Below, piece after piece: positions 25,432 through 34,536 of a stretch of 64,000 nt of DNA. The notes under the pieces were generated by a model. It did no database searches, was not told where the DNA came from, and saw only the letters and a list, made by a program, of their open reading frames with translations. This stretch comes from Thalassobellus sp050294475 (GTDB lineage: Bacteria > Bacteroidota > Bacteroidia > Flavobacteriales > Flavobacteriaceae), in contig JBNKOE010000021.1 in assembly GCA_050294475.1 (NCBI GenBank), positions 186,001 to 250,000 of the forward strand, given 5' to 3'. A program made the translations under genes and the position numbers. How positions within the stretch are numbered: position 1 is the first letter of the stretch; every line of letters starts with the position of its first letter.

Positions 25432-27774
25432 ATGAAAGTATTACTAAAATTTATTTTTGTGTTGACAATTTCAATACAAATTTATGGACAAGAAAGATTA
25501 GTCGCTGGGAAAGTTTCAGACGAATCAGGAGTGCCACTTCCAGGAGTTTCTGTATTAATTAAAGGAACAGCTAAAGGAGTTATAACAGATTTGGATGGAC
25601 TTTATCAAATAAGAGCAAAAGATTCAGATATTTTAATTTTTGCCTATATTGGTTACATAACAGAAGAGAGGAAAGTAGATAAATTAAGCACTATTTCTGT
25701 TGTATTACAAGCAGATGTAGCACAATTAGATGAAGTGGTTGTAGTTGGTTACGGAACAACTAGGAGATCATATTTAACGGGTTATGTATCAACAGTAAGT
25801 TCTCATTCTGTTTCTAAGTCAGAACTCAAACGCCAAAAACAAAAAGCTTATCATAATAAATTAGCAAGTCAAATTCAATCTACACCAATTATACAACCAT
25901 TACAAGGTCAGGCTTCAGGTGTGCATATAAATACTAATAAAGGGAATCCAGGCTCAAATTCACATATTGTTATTAGGGGAACATCTTTAATCTCTCAAGA
26001 TAAAGAACCTTTAGTAGTTATTGATGGAAAGATAACTTCTTATAATAAGCTAGAAACTATAAGTCCTAATCAAATAATAGATGTAAGTGTGCTTAAAAAA
26101 GCTAATGCTACATCAATTTATGGAAATAGAGCTTCTAATGGAGTAATCCTCATTTCAACTAAAAACAGCATACAAAATATTTCCTCAAAACCTTTGTACA
26201 TAGTTGATGGTGTAGCGATAAAAAAAGAAAATAATTATATTATAGAGAGTTTAAATAAAGCTGATATTGAAAAACAAAGACGATATAATAAAACAGAGGC
26301 AAAAAAGAAGTTTGGCAAAATAGCTAAAAGTGGTTGTATTGTTATAACTACCCATCAAGGTAATTTTAGAATTAACAATAATGAAAGCTATGCGGTTATT
26401 GAAGAAAATAGTTTTAAAAGAACATCATTGTCTCCACTTTCAACATTTTCTATAGATGTAGATAAAGCTTCATATAGTAATATAAGACGTATGATAAATA
26501 ATGGTGAATATATAGAACCAGATGCTGTTAAGATTGAAGAAATGATTAACTATTTTGAATATAACTATCCGCAACCAAATGATGAACATCCGTTTTCAAT
26601 TAATACAGAAGTAGCCAAAACACCTTGGCATAATAGCACTAAAATTGTTAAAATTGGAATTCAAGGAAAAACATATGCTAATGACGAATTGCCTCCATCA
26701 AACCTGACATTTTTAATTGATGTTTCTGGGTCAATGAGTAGTCAAAACAAATTGCCTTTATTAAAATCGGTATTTAAATTATTGGTTAATCAATTAAGGG
26801 AACAAGACAAAGTATCTATTGTTGTGTATGCAGGAGCAGCAGGCGTTGTACTAGAGCCTACTTCAGGAAAACATAAAGAAAAGATAATTAAAGCCTTAGA
26901 TAATTTAAATTCAGGAGGTTCAACAGCAGGTGGCGAGGGTATTAGATTAGCATATAAAATCGCCGAAGAAAACTTTAAGAAAAAAGGAAATAATCGTGTT
27001 ATTTTGGCAACCGATGGAGATTTTAATGTTGGTGAATCTGACGATAATGCTATGGCAAAACTTATTGAAGAAAAGCGTAAATCTGGTGTGTTTTTATCTG
27101 TATTAGGATTTGGATATGGAAATTATAAAGATTCAAAATTAGAAACTTTAGCTGATAAAGGCAATGGTAATCATGCTTATATAGATAATATGCAAGAAGC
27201 TCAAAAAGTTTTTGGGAAAGAGTTTGGAGGTACTTTGTTTACTATTGCAAAAGATGTGAAAATTCAAGTAGAATTTAATCCTAATAAAGTTCAAGCATAT
27301 CGATTAATAGGTTATGAAAATAGAATGTTAGAAGATGAAGATTTTATTGATGACACCAAAGATGCAGGCGAATTAGGTAGCGGGCATACTGTAACTGCTT
27401 TGTATGAAGTTATACCTGTTGGAGTTGAAAGTGTATATTTAAAAGATGTAGCCAATTTGAAATATACAAACCCACAGTTAACTGAAAATTACTCTGATGA
27501 ATTATTTACTGTAAAATTTAGATATAAAAAGCCAAATGGTGATAAAAGTATTGAGATGATTCACATTCAAAAAGATGAAATTACAGAAGCTTCAAAAGAT
27601 TTGAATTTTGCATCTGCAGTTGCTTTATTTGGAATGCAATTGAGACAGTCAAAATATCATAACAATTCAAAAATAGAAGATGTTATTGCTTTGGCTAAAA
27701 CAGGAAGAGGAAAAGATGATGATGGTTATAGAGCAGAGTTTATACGTTTAGTATCTTCATATAAGAACTTATAG
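25432..27774 (+). CDS. VWA-domain protein with SusC-like regulatory and duplicated TonB-plug segments
   Basis: 780 residues. Signal peptide to about residue 20 (IQIYGQ); a carboxypeptidase-like regulatory beta-sandwich (about 24-100, VSDESGVPLPGVSVLIKG); the SusC linker DEVVVVGYGT; then two partial TonB-plug units, PLVVIDGKI...ATSIYGNRASNGVILIST and PLYIVDGVAI...GCIVITT. From about 340 follows a YfbK-type protein: VWA domain with the MIDAS motif DVSGSMS near residue 430, and the DUF3520-like C-terminus. There is no beta-barrel. The family is common in Bacteroidota; YfbK-like VWA proteins are thought to mediate metal-dependent protein contacts in the envelope. The plug pieces could dock to outer-membrane receptors, which is inference. 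Confidence 0.85.
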   Translation: MKVLLKFIFVLTISIQIYGQERLVAGKVSDESGVPLPGVSVLIKGTAKGVITDLDGLYQIRAKDSDILIFAYIGYITEERKVDKLSTISVVLQADVAQLDEVVVVGYGTTRRSYLTGYVSTVSSHSVSKSELKRQKQKAYHNKLASQIQSTPIIQPLQGQASGVHINTNKGNPGSNSHIVIRGTSLISQDKEPLVVIDGKITSYNKLETISPNQIIDVSVLKKANATSIYGNRASNGVILISTKNSIQNISSKPLYIVDGVAIKKENNYIIESLNKADIEKQRRYNKTEAKKKFGKIAKSGCIVITTHQGNFRINNNESYAVIEENSFKRTSLSPLSTFSIDVDKASYSNIRRMINNGEYIEPDAVKIEEMINYFEYNYPQPNDEHPFSINTEVAKTPWHNSTKIVKIGIQGKTYANDELPPSNLTFLIDVSGSMSSQNKLPLLKSVFKLLVNQLREQDKVSIVVYAGAAGVVLEPTSGKHKEKIIKALDNLNSGGSTAGGEGIRLAYKIAEENFKKKGNNRVILATDGDFNVGESDDNAMAKLIEEKRKSGVFLSVLGFGYGNYKDSKLETLADKGNGNHAYIDNMQEAQKVFGKEFGGTLFTIAKDVKIQVEFNPNKVQAYRLIGYENRMLEDEDFIDDTKDAGELGSGHTVTALYEVIPVGVESVYLKDVANLKYTNPQLTENYSDELFTVKFRYKKPNGDKSIEMIHIQKDEITEASKDLNFASAVALFGMQLRQSKYHNNSKIEDVIALAKTGRGKDDDGYRAEFIRLVSSYKNL

Positions 27775-27807
27775 TATTATACACTTTTAAGCAACCAGTG
27801 GTATTAA

Positions 27808-27847
27808 AAAACGTGATCTAATATTTATAAGGTCACGTTTAATTTTT
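27808..27847. terminator. Probable bidirectional terminator between the VWA and DoxX genes
   Basis: AAACGTGA (27809-27816) pairs with TCACGTTT (27833-27840) across a 16-nt loop, with T-rich DNA on one side and A-rich DNA on the other. It separates two convergent genes. The long loop makes it a moderate call. Confidence 0.5.
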
Positions 27848-27868
27848 TAAAACGGGTTCGCTTATTTT

Positions 27869-28318
27869 TTATTTTTGCATTTTAAAATAATAATCAAGCG
27901 AATGTTTTCCAGAGCCATATACTAAGAAAAAACCACACACAAGTAAAGTTGCTGTAGCTAAAATTAAATTACCAGTATGCATTTCTCCTGTAAAATTAAT
28001 AACAATAGCTCCAATTAAAATAGGGAGTTGCGTTAAAATCGTCCATCGGGTTAGTAAACCAAAAGCGATTAATAGTCCGCCAATAAAATGAACAGGAGCT
28101 ATATAATGAATGGCAAGCATGCCACCGACCCAACTTTGTATAGGTTTTAAGAGTTCTACGAGCATCATACTGTCAGACATAAAGTTAATGCCTTTATAGA
28201 ATAAAAAAGCACCTAAAGCAATCCGTACCAAATCGATAGGTAGATAAGAATGTGCATTCGCCCACTTGTTAAGAGTTTTAATAGTATCCATGATAAAAGT
28301 TGTTGATGTTTCAATCAT
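27869..28318 (-). CDS. DoxX-family membrane protein
   Basis: 149 residues, four hydrophobic helices with RIALGAFLFYKGINFM, HFIGGLLIAFGLLTRW and the later GNLILATATLLVCGFFLVYGSG. These match the DoxX/SURF4-like family. The biochemical role is unknown; some members associate with quinone or thiosulfate oxidation. An alternative ATG at 28291 would remove nine residues. It lies 33 bp after the carboxylase gene on the same strand, so the two may share a transcript. Confidence 0.85.
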   Translation of the reverse strand: MIETSTTFIMDTIKTLNKWANAHSYLPIDLVRIALGAFLFYKGINFMSDSMMLVELLKPIQSWVGGMLAIHYIAPVHFIGGLLIAFGLLTRWTILTQLPILIGAIVINFTGEMHTGNLILATATLLVCGFFLVYGSGKHSLDYYFKMQK

Positions 28319-28351
28319 ATAAGATACAAAAAATTAGCGAGATAGTAAAAA

Positions 28352-29980
28352 TTAGACCTGTAAGACACCCATATTAAAAGGTTTTTCGATTGGCGCATGA
28401 TTAGCTGCTTCAATACCCATGCTTATCCATGTTCTAGTATCTAATGGATCGATAATAGCATCGGTCCAAATACGAGCTGCAGCGTAATAAGGAGATATTT
28501 GGTTATCATATCTATCTTTTATTTTATTGAATAATTCCGTTTCTTTTTCTGGTGTAATTTCTTCTCCTTTTTTTAGTAAAGATGCTTTTTCAATTTGTAA
28601 TAAAACTTTGGCTGCAGAGTTTCCGCTCATAACTGCTAATTCTGCACTTGGCCATGCTACAATTAGTCTTGGGTCATAAGCTTTTCCACACATAGCGTAA
28701 TTACCAGCACCATAGCTGTTACCAATAATAATTGTAAATTTAGGTACTACCGAATTACTAACTGCATTTACCATTTTAGCACCATCTTTTATAATGCCAC
28801 CGTGTTCACTTTTACTACCTACCATAAAACCCGTAACATCTTGTAAAAACACTAAGGGAATTTTCTTTTGGTTACAATTGGCAATAAATCGAGTAGCTTT
28901 ATCGGCACTATCATTATAAATAACACCACCAAATTGCATTTCGCCTTTTTTAGTTTTTACAAGTTTTCGCTGATTGGCAACAATACCAACAGCCCAACCA
29001 TCAATTCTAGCGTAGCAGGTAATAATGGTTTGTCCGTAACCTGCTTTATATTCATCAAATTCTGAGTTATCAACCAATCGCTTTATGATATCATACATAT
29101 CATATTGATCTGCTCTAGATTTAGGAATAATACCATAAATATCTTTAGGATTTTCTAAGGGTTTTTTAGCATCTGTTCTGTTAAAGCCGGCTTTATTGTA
29201 ATCGCCTATTTTATCAATAATATTTTTTATGGTATCAAGAGCATCTTTATCGTCTTTAGCTTTATAATCAGTAACACCCGAAATCTCACAATGTGTGGTA
29301 GCACCTCCTAAAGTTTCATTATCAATAGTTTCACCAATAGCTGCTTTTACTAAGTAGCTTCCTGCTAAAAAAATGCTCCCTGTTTTATCAACAATTAAAG
29401 CCTCATCGCTCATAATAGGAAGGTAGGCTCCGCCTGCAACACAACTTCCCATAACAGCAGCTATTTGCGTAATGCCCATGCTACTCATAATGGCGTTATT
29501 TCTAAAAATACGTCCGAAATGTTCCTTGTCTGGGAAAATTTCATCTTGCATTGGTAAATACACACCAGCAGAATCTACTAAGTATATTATTGGTAACTTG
29601 TTTTCAATAGCTATTTCTTGCGCTCTTAAATTCTTTTTTCCAGTAATAGGAAACCATGCGCCAGCTTTAACGGTAGCATCATTGGCAACAACAATACATT
29701 GTTTTCCTTTAACATACCCAATTTTAACAACGACACCACCAGAAGGACAGCCGCCATGGTTTTCATACATGTCTTCTCCTGCAAAAGCTCCAATTTCTAT
29801 TGATTTTGTTTTGGCATCCAATAAATAATCAATGCGTTCTCTAGCAGTCATTTTGCCTTGACTATGTAGTTTTTCAATACGACTTTTTCCTCCTCCTAAA
29901 CTCACTTTTGCAAGACGTTTATTGAGTTCAGAAATAAAAAGCTTATTATGATCTTCGTTTTTATTGAAGTTAATATCCAT
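28352..29980 (-). CDS. Acyl-CoA carboxylase carboxyltransferase beta subunit (methylcrotonyl-CoA type)
   Basis: 542 residues with the two crotonase-like halves of biotin-dependent carboxyltransferases. KMTARERIDYLLD and GGCPSGGVV precede the N-half; GSCVAGGAYLPIMSDEALIV binds acyl-CoA; LVFLQDVTGFMVG and GNSYGAGNYAMCGKAYDPR form the carboxybiotin site in the C-half. Size and motifs fit the methylcrotonyl-CoA carboxylase type used in leucine degradation better than the propionyl type. The biotin carboxylase subunit is not adjacent, so the substrate stays tentative. Confidence 0.88.
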   Translation of the reverse strand: MDINFNKNEDHNKLFISELNKRLAKVSLGGGKSRIEKLHSQGKMTARERIDYLLDAKTKSIEIGAFAGEDMYENHGGCPSGGVVVKIGYVKGKQCIVVANDATVKAGAWFPITGKKNLRAQEIAIENKLPIIYLVDSAGVYLPMQDEIFPDKEHFGRIFRNNAIMSSMGITQIAAVMGSCVAGGAYLPIMSDEALIVDKTGSIFLAGSYLVKAAIGETIDNETLGGATTHCEISGVTDYKAKDDKDALDTIKNIIDKIGDYNKAGFNRTDAKKPLENPKDIYGIIPKSRADQYDMYDIIKRLVDNSEFDEYKAGYGQTIITCYARIDGWAVGIVANQRKLVKTKKGEMQFGGVIYNDSADKATRFIANCNQKKIPLVFLQDVTGFMVGSKSEHGGIIKDGAKMVNAVSNSVVPKFTIIIGNSYGAGNYAMCGKAYDPRLIVAWPSAELAVMSGNSAAKVLLQIEKASLLKKGEEITPEKETELFNKIKDRYDNQISPYYAAARIWTDAIIDPLDTRTWISMGIEAANHAPIEKPFNMGVLQV

Positions 29981-30108
29981 TTAGTAATAGTTTGTTGCTA
30001 ATGTACAAAAGTTGTCATTCCTGTGAAATAAGAATTTTGTTATTTGAGTGTTGCTTTTTCAATACTTGTTAATGAAATTACAAATAACATTACATGGAAA
30101 TAGTTTCC

Positions 30109-30139
30109 TTGGAATATAAATATTTTTTATTTACATTTG
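30109..30139 (+). promoter_or_regulatory. Bacteroidota-type promoter of the FMN-reductase/MarR/pirin operon
   Basis: TTG at 30109-30111, 20 bp, then TACATTTG at 30132-30139 (consensus TAnnTTTG). Transcription would begin near 30146, just upstream of the ATG at 30159, leaving a very short leader. Confidence 0.7.
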
Positions 30140-30158
30140 TACTATTAAATAATAAGAA

Positions 30159-30689
30159 ATGAAAAACATAATAGCTTTTGCAGGAAGTAATAGTAAAAAT
30201 TCAATAAATAAAAATTTAGCTGTTTATGCTGCTAGTTTAGTTGAAAACGTACAAGTAAATGTTTTAGATTTAAATGATTTTGAATTACCACTTTACGGCA
30301 TTGATTATGAAATAGCTCATGGAATTCCAGATAATGCACAGAAATTCTTAGATATTTTAAAATCTTCAAATGGTATTGTTTTATCATTGGCAGAACACAA
30401 TGGTGCTTATGCAACAGCTTTTAAAAATTTATTTGACTGGATGTCTAGAATTGATAGTAAGCTATGGAGTGATAAACCTATGTTATTAATGGCAACATCA
30501 TCAGGAGCAAGAGGAGGTTCTACAGTTTTAGAAATTGCTAAAGGACGTTTTCCTTTTATGGGAGGTAACATTGTTTCAGAATTTTCATTACCTTCATTTG
30601 GAGAGAATTTTTCAGAAGGAAAGATAACTAATGAAGCTTTAAATTCAGCATTAAAAACTCAAGTAGAACTTTTGCAAAAAGCATTATAA
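30159..30689 (+). CDS. NADPH-dependent FMN reductase-family protein
   Basis: 176 residues, flavodoxin-like fold. The FMN phosphate loop is AGSNSKNSIN near the N-terminus, LAEHNGAYATAFKNLFDW is the flavin/NADPH segment, and TSSGARGGSTVLE contacts the isoalloxazine ring. The family reduces flavins, quinones or chromate. First gene of an apparent operon with a MarR regulator and a pirin; all three suggest a response to redox or electrophile stress. Confidence 0.9.
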   Translation: MKNIIAFAGSNSKNSINKNLAVYAASLVENVQVNVLDLNDFELPLYGIDYEIAHGIPDNAQKFLDILKSSNGIVLSLAEHNGAYATAFKNLFDWMSRIDSKLWSDKPMLLMATSSGARGGSTVLEIAKGRFPFMGGNIVSEFSLPSFGENFSEGKITNEALNSALKTQVELLQKAL

Positions 30690-30712
30690 TTTAAAATTTA
30701 TTCTAGGAGACT

Positions 30713-31150
30713 ATGGGTGATTTTTCAAAAGATATAAATTCAAAATTTGCTAATAATCGCATTAAAGCATTGTTAAACATTATTTATACAGCAAATTGGA
30801 TAACAGGGCATCAAAATGAATTTTTTAAGTCTTTCGGAATTTCACCTCAACAATATAATATATTAAGAATATTAAAAGGAGCAGACGAACCTTTAAATGT
30901 TCAGATTATAAAAGATAGAATGATAGAACGTTCTCCAAATGCGACGCGTTTAATGGATAAACTATGCTCTAAAAATTATATTGAGCGTTTACCATGCGAA
31001 CATGATAGACGTGTTGTTAAAATAGGAATTACTAAGGCAGGTAAAACACTTTTAGAGTCTATACCTAATAATTTTAATAAAGATTTATTAAAGAATTTAA
31101 CTGAAAAAGAGGCAGAACAATTAAGCAATCTGCTAGATAAAATGAGGTAA
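30713..31150 (+). CDS. MarR-family transcriptional regulator
   Basis: 145 residues with the winged helix of MarR: QQYNILRILKGADEPLNVQ, recognition region ERSPNATRLMDKL and the wing CEHDRRVVKIGITKAG. The Asp-Arg-Arg (DRR) wing signature is intact. It lies 23 bp after the FMN reductase and 5 bp before the pirin gene, so it probably regulates its own operon in response to phenolic, quinone or oxidant ligands. It has a single cysteine (in KLCSKNY), so a redox switch is conceivable but unproven. Confidence 0.9.
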   Translation: MGDFSKDINSKFANNRIKALLNIIYTANWITGHQNEFFKSFGISPQQYNILRILKGADEPLNVQIIKDRMIERSPNATRLMDKLCSKNYIERLPCEHDRRVVKIGITKAGKTLLESIPNNFNKDLLKNLTEKEAEQLSNLLDKMR

Positions 31151-31155
31151 ATAAA

Positions 31156-31878
31156 ATGAAAAAAGTAATACATAAAGCAAATAGTAGAGGGTTTGCAAAC
31201 CATGGATGGCTTCAGGCCAATCATTCATTTAGTTTTGCAAATTTTTATAACCCAGAAAAAGTGAATTTTGGAGCATTACGTGTTTTAAATGACGATATTA
31301 TTGCACCAAAAACGGGGTTTGGAACGCATCCGCATGATAATATGGAAATTATAACCATTCCATTAAAAGGTGTGCTTAAGCATAGAGACTCTATGCATAA
31401 TGAATGGCAATCTGTAGTTCCAAATGAAGTTCAAATAATGTCAGCAGGTACAGGAATACAACATTCTGAAATTAATGGTTCTGAAGATGAGCATTTAGGT
31501 TTGTTTCAAATTTGGGTAATGCCTGATAAACAAAACGTAACACCGAGATATGACCAAAAAACATTTGATGCTAATGATAGAAAAAACAAACTACAAACTT
31601 TAGTAACCTCAATAGATAAAAACCATGAAGGTAGTTTGAAAATTCATCAAGACGCTATTATATCTCGAATAGATTTAGATAAAGATGCAACCTTCAATTA
31701 TACTTTAAAAAGTAAACAGCATGGTGTCTATATCATGAATATTTTTGGAAAAATAGAAATTGATAGTGAAGTTTTAGAATCTCGAGATGCTATTGGAATA
31801 TTAGACACAAATTCGTTTGAAATTAAAGTGAAAGATGAATCAAGTTTATTATTTATTGAAGTGCCAATGAGTTTTTAA
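31156..31878 (+). CDS. Pirin-family bicupin protein
   Basis: 240 residues. The N-terminal cupin retains the metal ligands HPHDNMEI (two His) and GTGIQHSEIN (His, Glu), and the pirin start RGFANHGWLQANHSFSFANF is typical of YhhW-type bacterial pirins. These can show quercetinase activity or act as redox-responsive regulators. Third gene of the MarR operon, followed by a terminator. Confidence 0.9.
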   Translation: MKKVIHKANSRGFANHGWLQANHSFSFANFYNPEKVNFGALRVLNDDIIAPKTGFGTHPHDNMEIITIPLKGVLKHRDSMHNEWQSVVPNEVQIMSAGTGIQHSEINGSEDEHLGLFQIWVMPDKQNVTPRYDQKTFDANDRKNKLQTLVTSIDKNHEGSLKIHQDAIISRIDLDKDATFNYTLKSKQHGVYIMNIFGKIEIDSEVLESRDAIGILDTNSFEIKVKDESSLLFIEVPMSF

Positions 31879-31907
31879 AAGAATCAATAGAAATTAAATT
31901 TAAAAAG

Positions 31908-31934
31908 AAGCATTCATTTTTTGGATGCTTTTTT
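31908..31934 (+). terminator. Rho-independent terminator after the pirin gene
   Basis: AAGCATTC (31908-31915) pairs with GGATGCTT (31923-31930), one G-T pair, followed by T. It closes the FMN-reductase/MarR/pirin operon. Confidence 0.75.
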
Positions 31935-31989
31935 ATTTAAAAACACGATATTTGCGTTTAGACTAACCATCAAAAAAATAGAAACGATT

Positions 31990-32172
31990 ATGGCAATGAA
32001 TAAAAATACTGTGTTGGCTTGGGCAACAACAATTATGATTATAGTAGGATTAGGATTAATAGCAATGGGTGCTTTTAAATATGAAGAAGTAGCTGGTTGG
32101 GGTTTTGCAGCTGTTGGTTTTGGCTTTTTTGCCATTGCATGGGTTTTTAATGCTTTAAAAGGTAGAGTTTAA
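31990..32172 (+). CDS. Small two-helix membrane protein (CAL67264 type)
   Basis: 60 residues from ATG 31990 (MAMNKNTVLAWATT...). Two hydrophobic helices (about 8-27 and 36-54) flank FKYEEVAGWG, and the protein ends NALKGRV. I recall the same layout and ending in the CAL67264 family of flavobacterial membrane proteins. An upstream in-frame extension to 31921 runs through the terminator hairpin of the previous gene, so it is not used. It precedes ettA by 98 bp. Function unknown. Confidence 0.8.
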   Translation: MAMNKNTVLAWATTIMIIVGLGLIAMGAFKYEEVAGWGFAAVGFGFFAIAWVFNALKGRV

Positions 32173-32270
32173 TCAACTAACAGTATTCAGTAGTAATTTG
32201 CAGACTTTTATTATTAAAAATTTGGCATAAAATTCTACGAATTATCAATTAATAACAACAAGTTAAATTT

Positions 32271-33962
32271 ATGAGTGACGATAAGAAAGTTATTTTTTCA
32301 ATGTCTGGGTTAACCAAGACATTTTCTGGGGCAAATACGCCTGTTTTAAAAAATATTTATTTAAGCTTTTTCTATGGAGCTAAAATTGGAATCTTAGGAC
32401 TTAATGGTTCGGGTAAATCTACGTTGCTTAAAATAATAGCAGGAGTAGATAAGAATTTTCAAGGAGATGTTACTTTTTTACAAGATTATTCAGTGGGTTA
32501 CTTAGAGCAAGAACCTAAACTTGATGATGATAAAACGGTTATGGAAGTAGTTCGAGAAGGAGCTGCTGAAACGGTTGCTATTCTTGATGAATACAACAAA
32601 ATTAACGACATGTTTGGTTTAGAAGAAGTGTATTCTGATGCAGATAAGATGGAGAAGCTTATGAACCGTCAGGCTGAACTTCAAGATCAAATTGATGCCG
32701 CTGGCGCCTGGGAATTAGATACTAAATTAGAAATAGCCATGGATGCGCTTCGTACGCCTGATGGTGATAAAAAAATAGGAGTGCTCTCCGGTGGTGAAAA
32801 ACGTAGAGTAGCTTTATGTCGTTTACTTTTACAAGAACCAGATGTATTACTATTAGATGAGCCTACCAACCACTTAGATGCAGAATCTGTACATTGGTTA
32901 GAGCATCATTTAGCACAATATAAAGGAACTGTTATTGCAGTAACGCATGATAGATACTTTTTAGATAATGTTGCAGGTTGGATTTTAGAATTAGATAGAG
33001 GAGAAGGAATTCCTTGGAAAGGAAATTACTCGTCTTGGTTAGATCAAAAATCTAAACGAATGGCTCAAGAAAGCAAAACAGCTTCTAAGCGTCAAAAAAC
33101 ATTAGAACGAGAGTTAGAATGGGTACGTCAAGGGGCAAAAGGACGTCAGACTAAACAAAAAGCGCGTTTAAAAAATTACGATAAGTTAATGAGTCAAGAT
33201 CAAAAACAACTTGATGAAAAACTTGAAATATATATTCCTAACGGACCGCGTTTAGGAACCAATGTAATTGAAGCCATTGGTGTTGCTAAAGGCTATGACG
33301 ACAAATTACTTTATGATGACTTAAATTTCAACTTACCGCAAGCAGGAATAGTTGGTGTAATTGGTCCAAATGGAGCTGGTAAAACTACTATTTTCAGAAT
33401 GATAATGGGAGAAGAAACACCCGATAAAGGTGAATTTAAAGTGGGGGATACAGCAAAATTAGCATACGTAGATCAAAAACATTCTAATATAGATCCAGAG
33501 AAAACCATTTGGCAAAATTTTAGTGACGAACAAGAATTGATTTTAATGGGAGGAAAAGAAGTTAATTCTCGTGCCTATTTAAGTCGTTTTAATTTTTCTG
33601 GAGGTGAGCAAAACAAGAAGGTTAAATTGCTTTCTGGAGGCGAACGTAACCGTTTGCATTTAGCAATGACACTTAAAGAAGAAGGTAACGTGTTGCTTTT
33701 AGATGAACCTACTAACGACCTTGATGTTAATACATTGCGTGCTTTAGAAGAGGGTTTAGAAAACTTTGCAGGTTGTGCGGTGGTTATATCGCATGATAGA
33801 TGGTTTTTAGATAGAATATGTACACATATTTTAGCTTTTGAAGGCGATTCTCAAGTGTATTTCTTTGAAGGTAGTTTTAGTGAATATGAAGAAAATAAAA
33901 AGAAACGTCTTGGAGGCGATTTAATGCCAAAACGAATTAAGTATAAGAAATTAGTTAGATAA
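32271..33962 (+). CDS. ettA: Energy-dependent translational throttle protein EttA (ABC-F)
   Basis: 563 residues, two ABC domains without membrane segments. First domain: GLNGSGKST, LSGGEKRRVAL, LLLDEPTNHLD. Second: GPNGAGKTT, LSGGERNRLHL, LLLDEPTNDLD. The linker between domains is the P-site tRNA interaction motif of ABC-F proteins, and the N-terminus and length match EttA. It binds the ribosomal E site and gates translation according to ADP/ATP. Monocistronic, with a strong terminator. Confidence 0.93.
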   Translation: MSDDKKVIFSMSGLTKTFSGANTPVLKNIYLSFFYGAKIGILGLNGSGKSTLLKIIAGVDKNFQGDVTFLQDYSVGYLEQEPKLDDDKTVMEVVREGAAETVAILDEYNKINDMFGLEEVYSDADKMEKLMNRQAELQDQIDAAGAWELDTKLEIAMDALRTPDGDKKIGVLSGGEKRRVALCRLLLQEPDVLLLDEPTNHLDAESVHWLEHHLAQYKGTVIAVTHDRYFLDNVAGWILELDRGEGIPWKGNYSSWLDQKSKRMAQESKTASKRQKTLERELEWVRQGAKGRQTKQKARLKNYDKLMSQDQKQLDEKLEIYIPNGPRLGTNVIEAIGVAKGYDDKLLYDDLNFNLPQAGIVGVIGPNGAGKTTIFRMIMGEETPDKGEFKVGDTAKLAYVDQKHSNIDPEKTIWQNFSDEQELILMGGKEVNSRAYLSRFNFSGGEQNKKVKLLSGGERNRLHLAMTLKEEGNVLLLDEPTNDLDVNTLRALEEGLENFAGCAVVISHDRWFLDRICTHILAFEGDSQVYFFEGSFSEYEENKKKRLGGDLMPKRIKYKKLVR

Positions 33963-33977
33963 TATATTTAAAGTTTG

Positions 33978-34019
33978 AACACACAAAAAAGCCTGTATTA
34001 ACAGGTTTTTTGTGTGTTA
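33978..34019. terminator. Bidirectional terminator between ettA and a convergent small gene
   Basis: A long inverted repeat: ACACACAAAAAA-gCCTGT, loop, ACAGG-TTTTTTGTGTGT. The inner CCTGT/ACAGG stem followed by T serves ettA and the mirrored A-run serves the minus strand. Confidence 0.85.
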
Positions 34020-34030
34020 TAAATAAAATT

Positions 34031-34261
34031 TTAATTACCACCATACATGTGGCCATCAGTAAAATCTTTGTATTCTTCTTTTTCTTTAATTAGTTTTTCG
34101 CTTATTTCATCAAGACGTTTATTTTCCTTTTTTAATAAGTATGATTTTCTAACTCCTAAAATCAATATGATAGTAAAAAAAGCGGTCACTATAGCTAATA
34201 AAACCACAATTGTTACTTGATCTATAAGTAGGATGGATAAAGGAGAGTAGTTAATTAGCAT
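34031..34261 (-). CDS. Small single-span membrane protein ending DFTDGHMYGGN
   Basis: 76 residues from the ATG at 34261. There is one membrane helix (about residues 12-36), then a charged helical tail (KKENKRLDEISEKLIKEKEEY) and the C-terminal motif DFTDGHMYGGN. I recall this ending in other small flavobacterial proteins, supporting a real gene. A TTG start at 34288 would add nine residues. Function unknown. It shares the bidirectional terminator with ettA. Confidence 0.65.
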   Translation of the reverse strand: MLINYSPLSILLIDQVTIVVLLAIVTAFFTIILILGVRKSYLLKKENKRLDEISEKLIKEKEEYKDFTDGHMYGGN

Positions 34262-34536
34262 AAATGTATTAATGAGGGTTAATAACAAATCAAATATACT
34301 ATATTTTTATTAGCACACAATTAATAAGAAAATTTTTATGTTTTTGTGGTCTTGGAAAGATTATTAGATAATTAAATAAAGTGTTTAATAAAAATGTAAC
34401 ATTTTGAAATATTATTATACAAATAGATTAAGTAATATAATTTAAAAAGTAAATATTTATTTGCTTTTAGAAATGATATTTTTTAACGAAATTGCTTACC
34501 ATAAAATATGTTCAACTTTAAACAACTAGTATCAGC

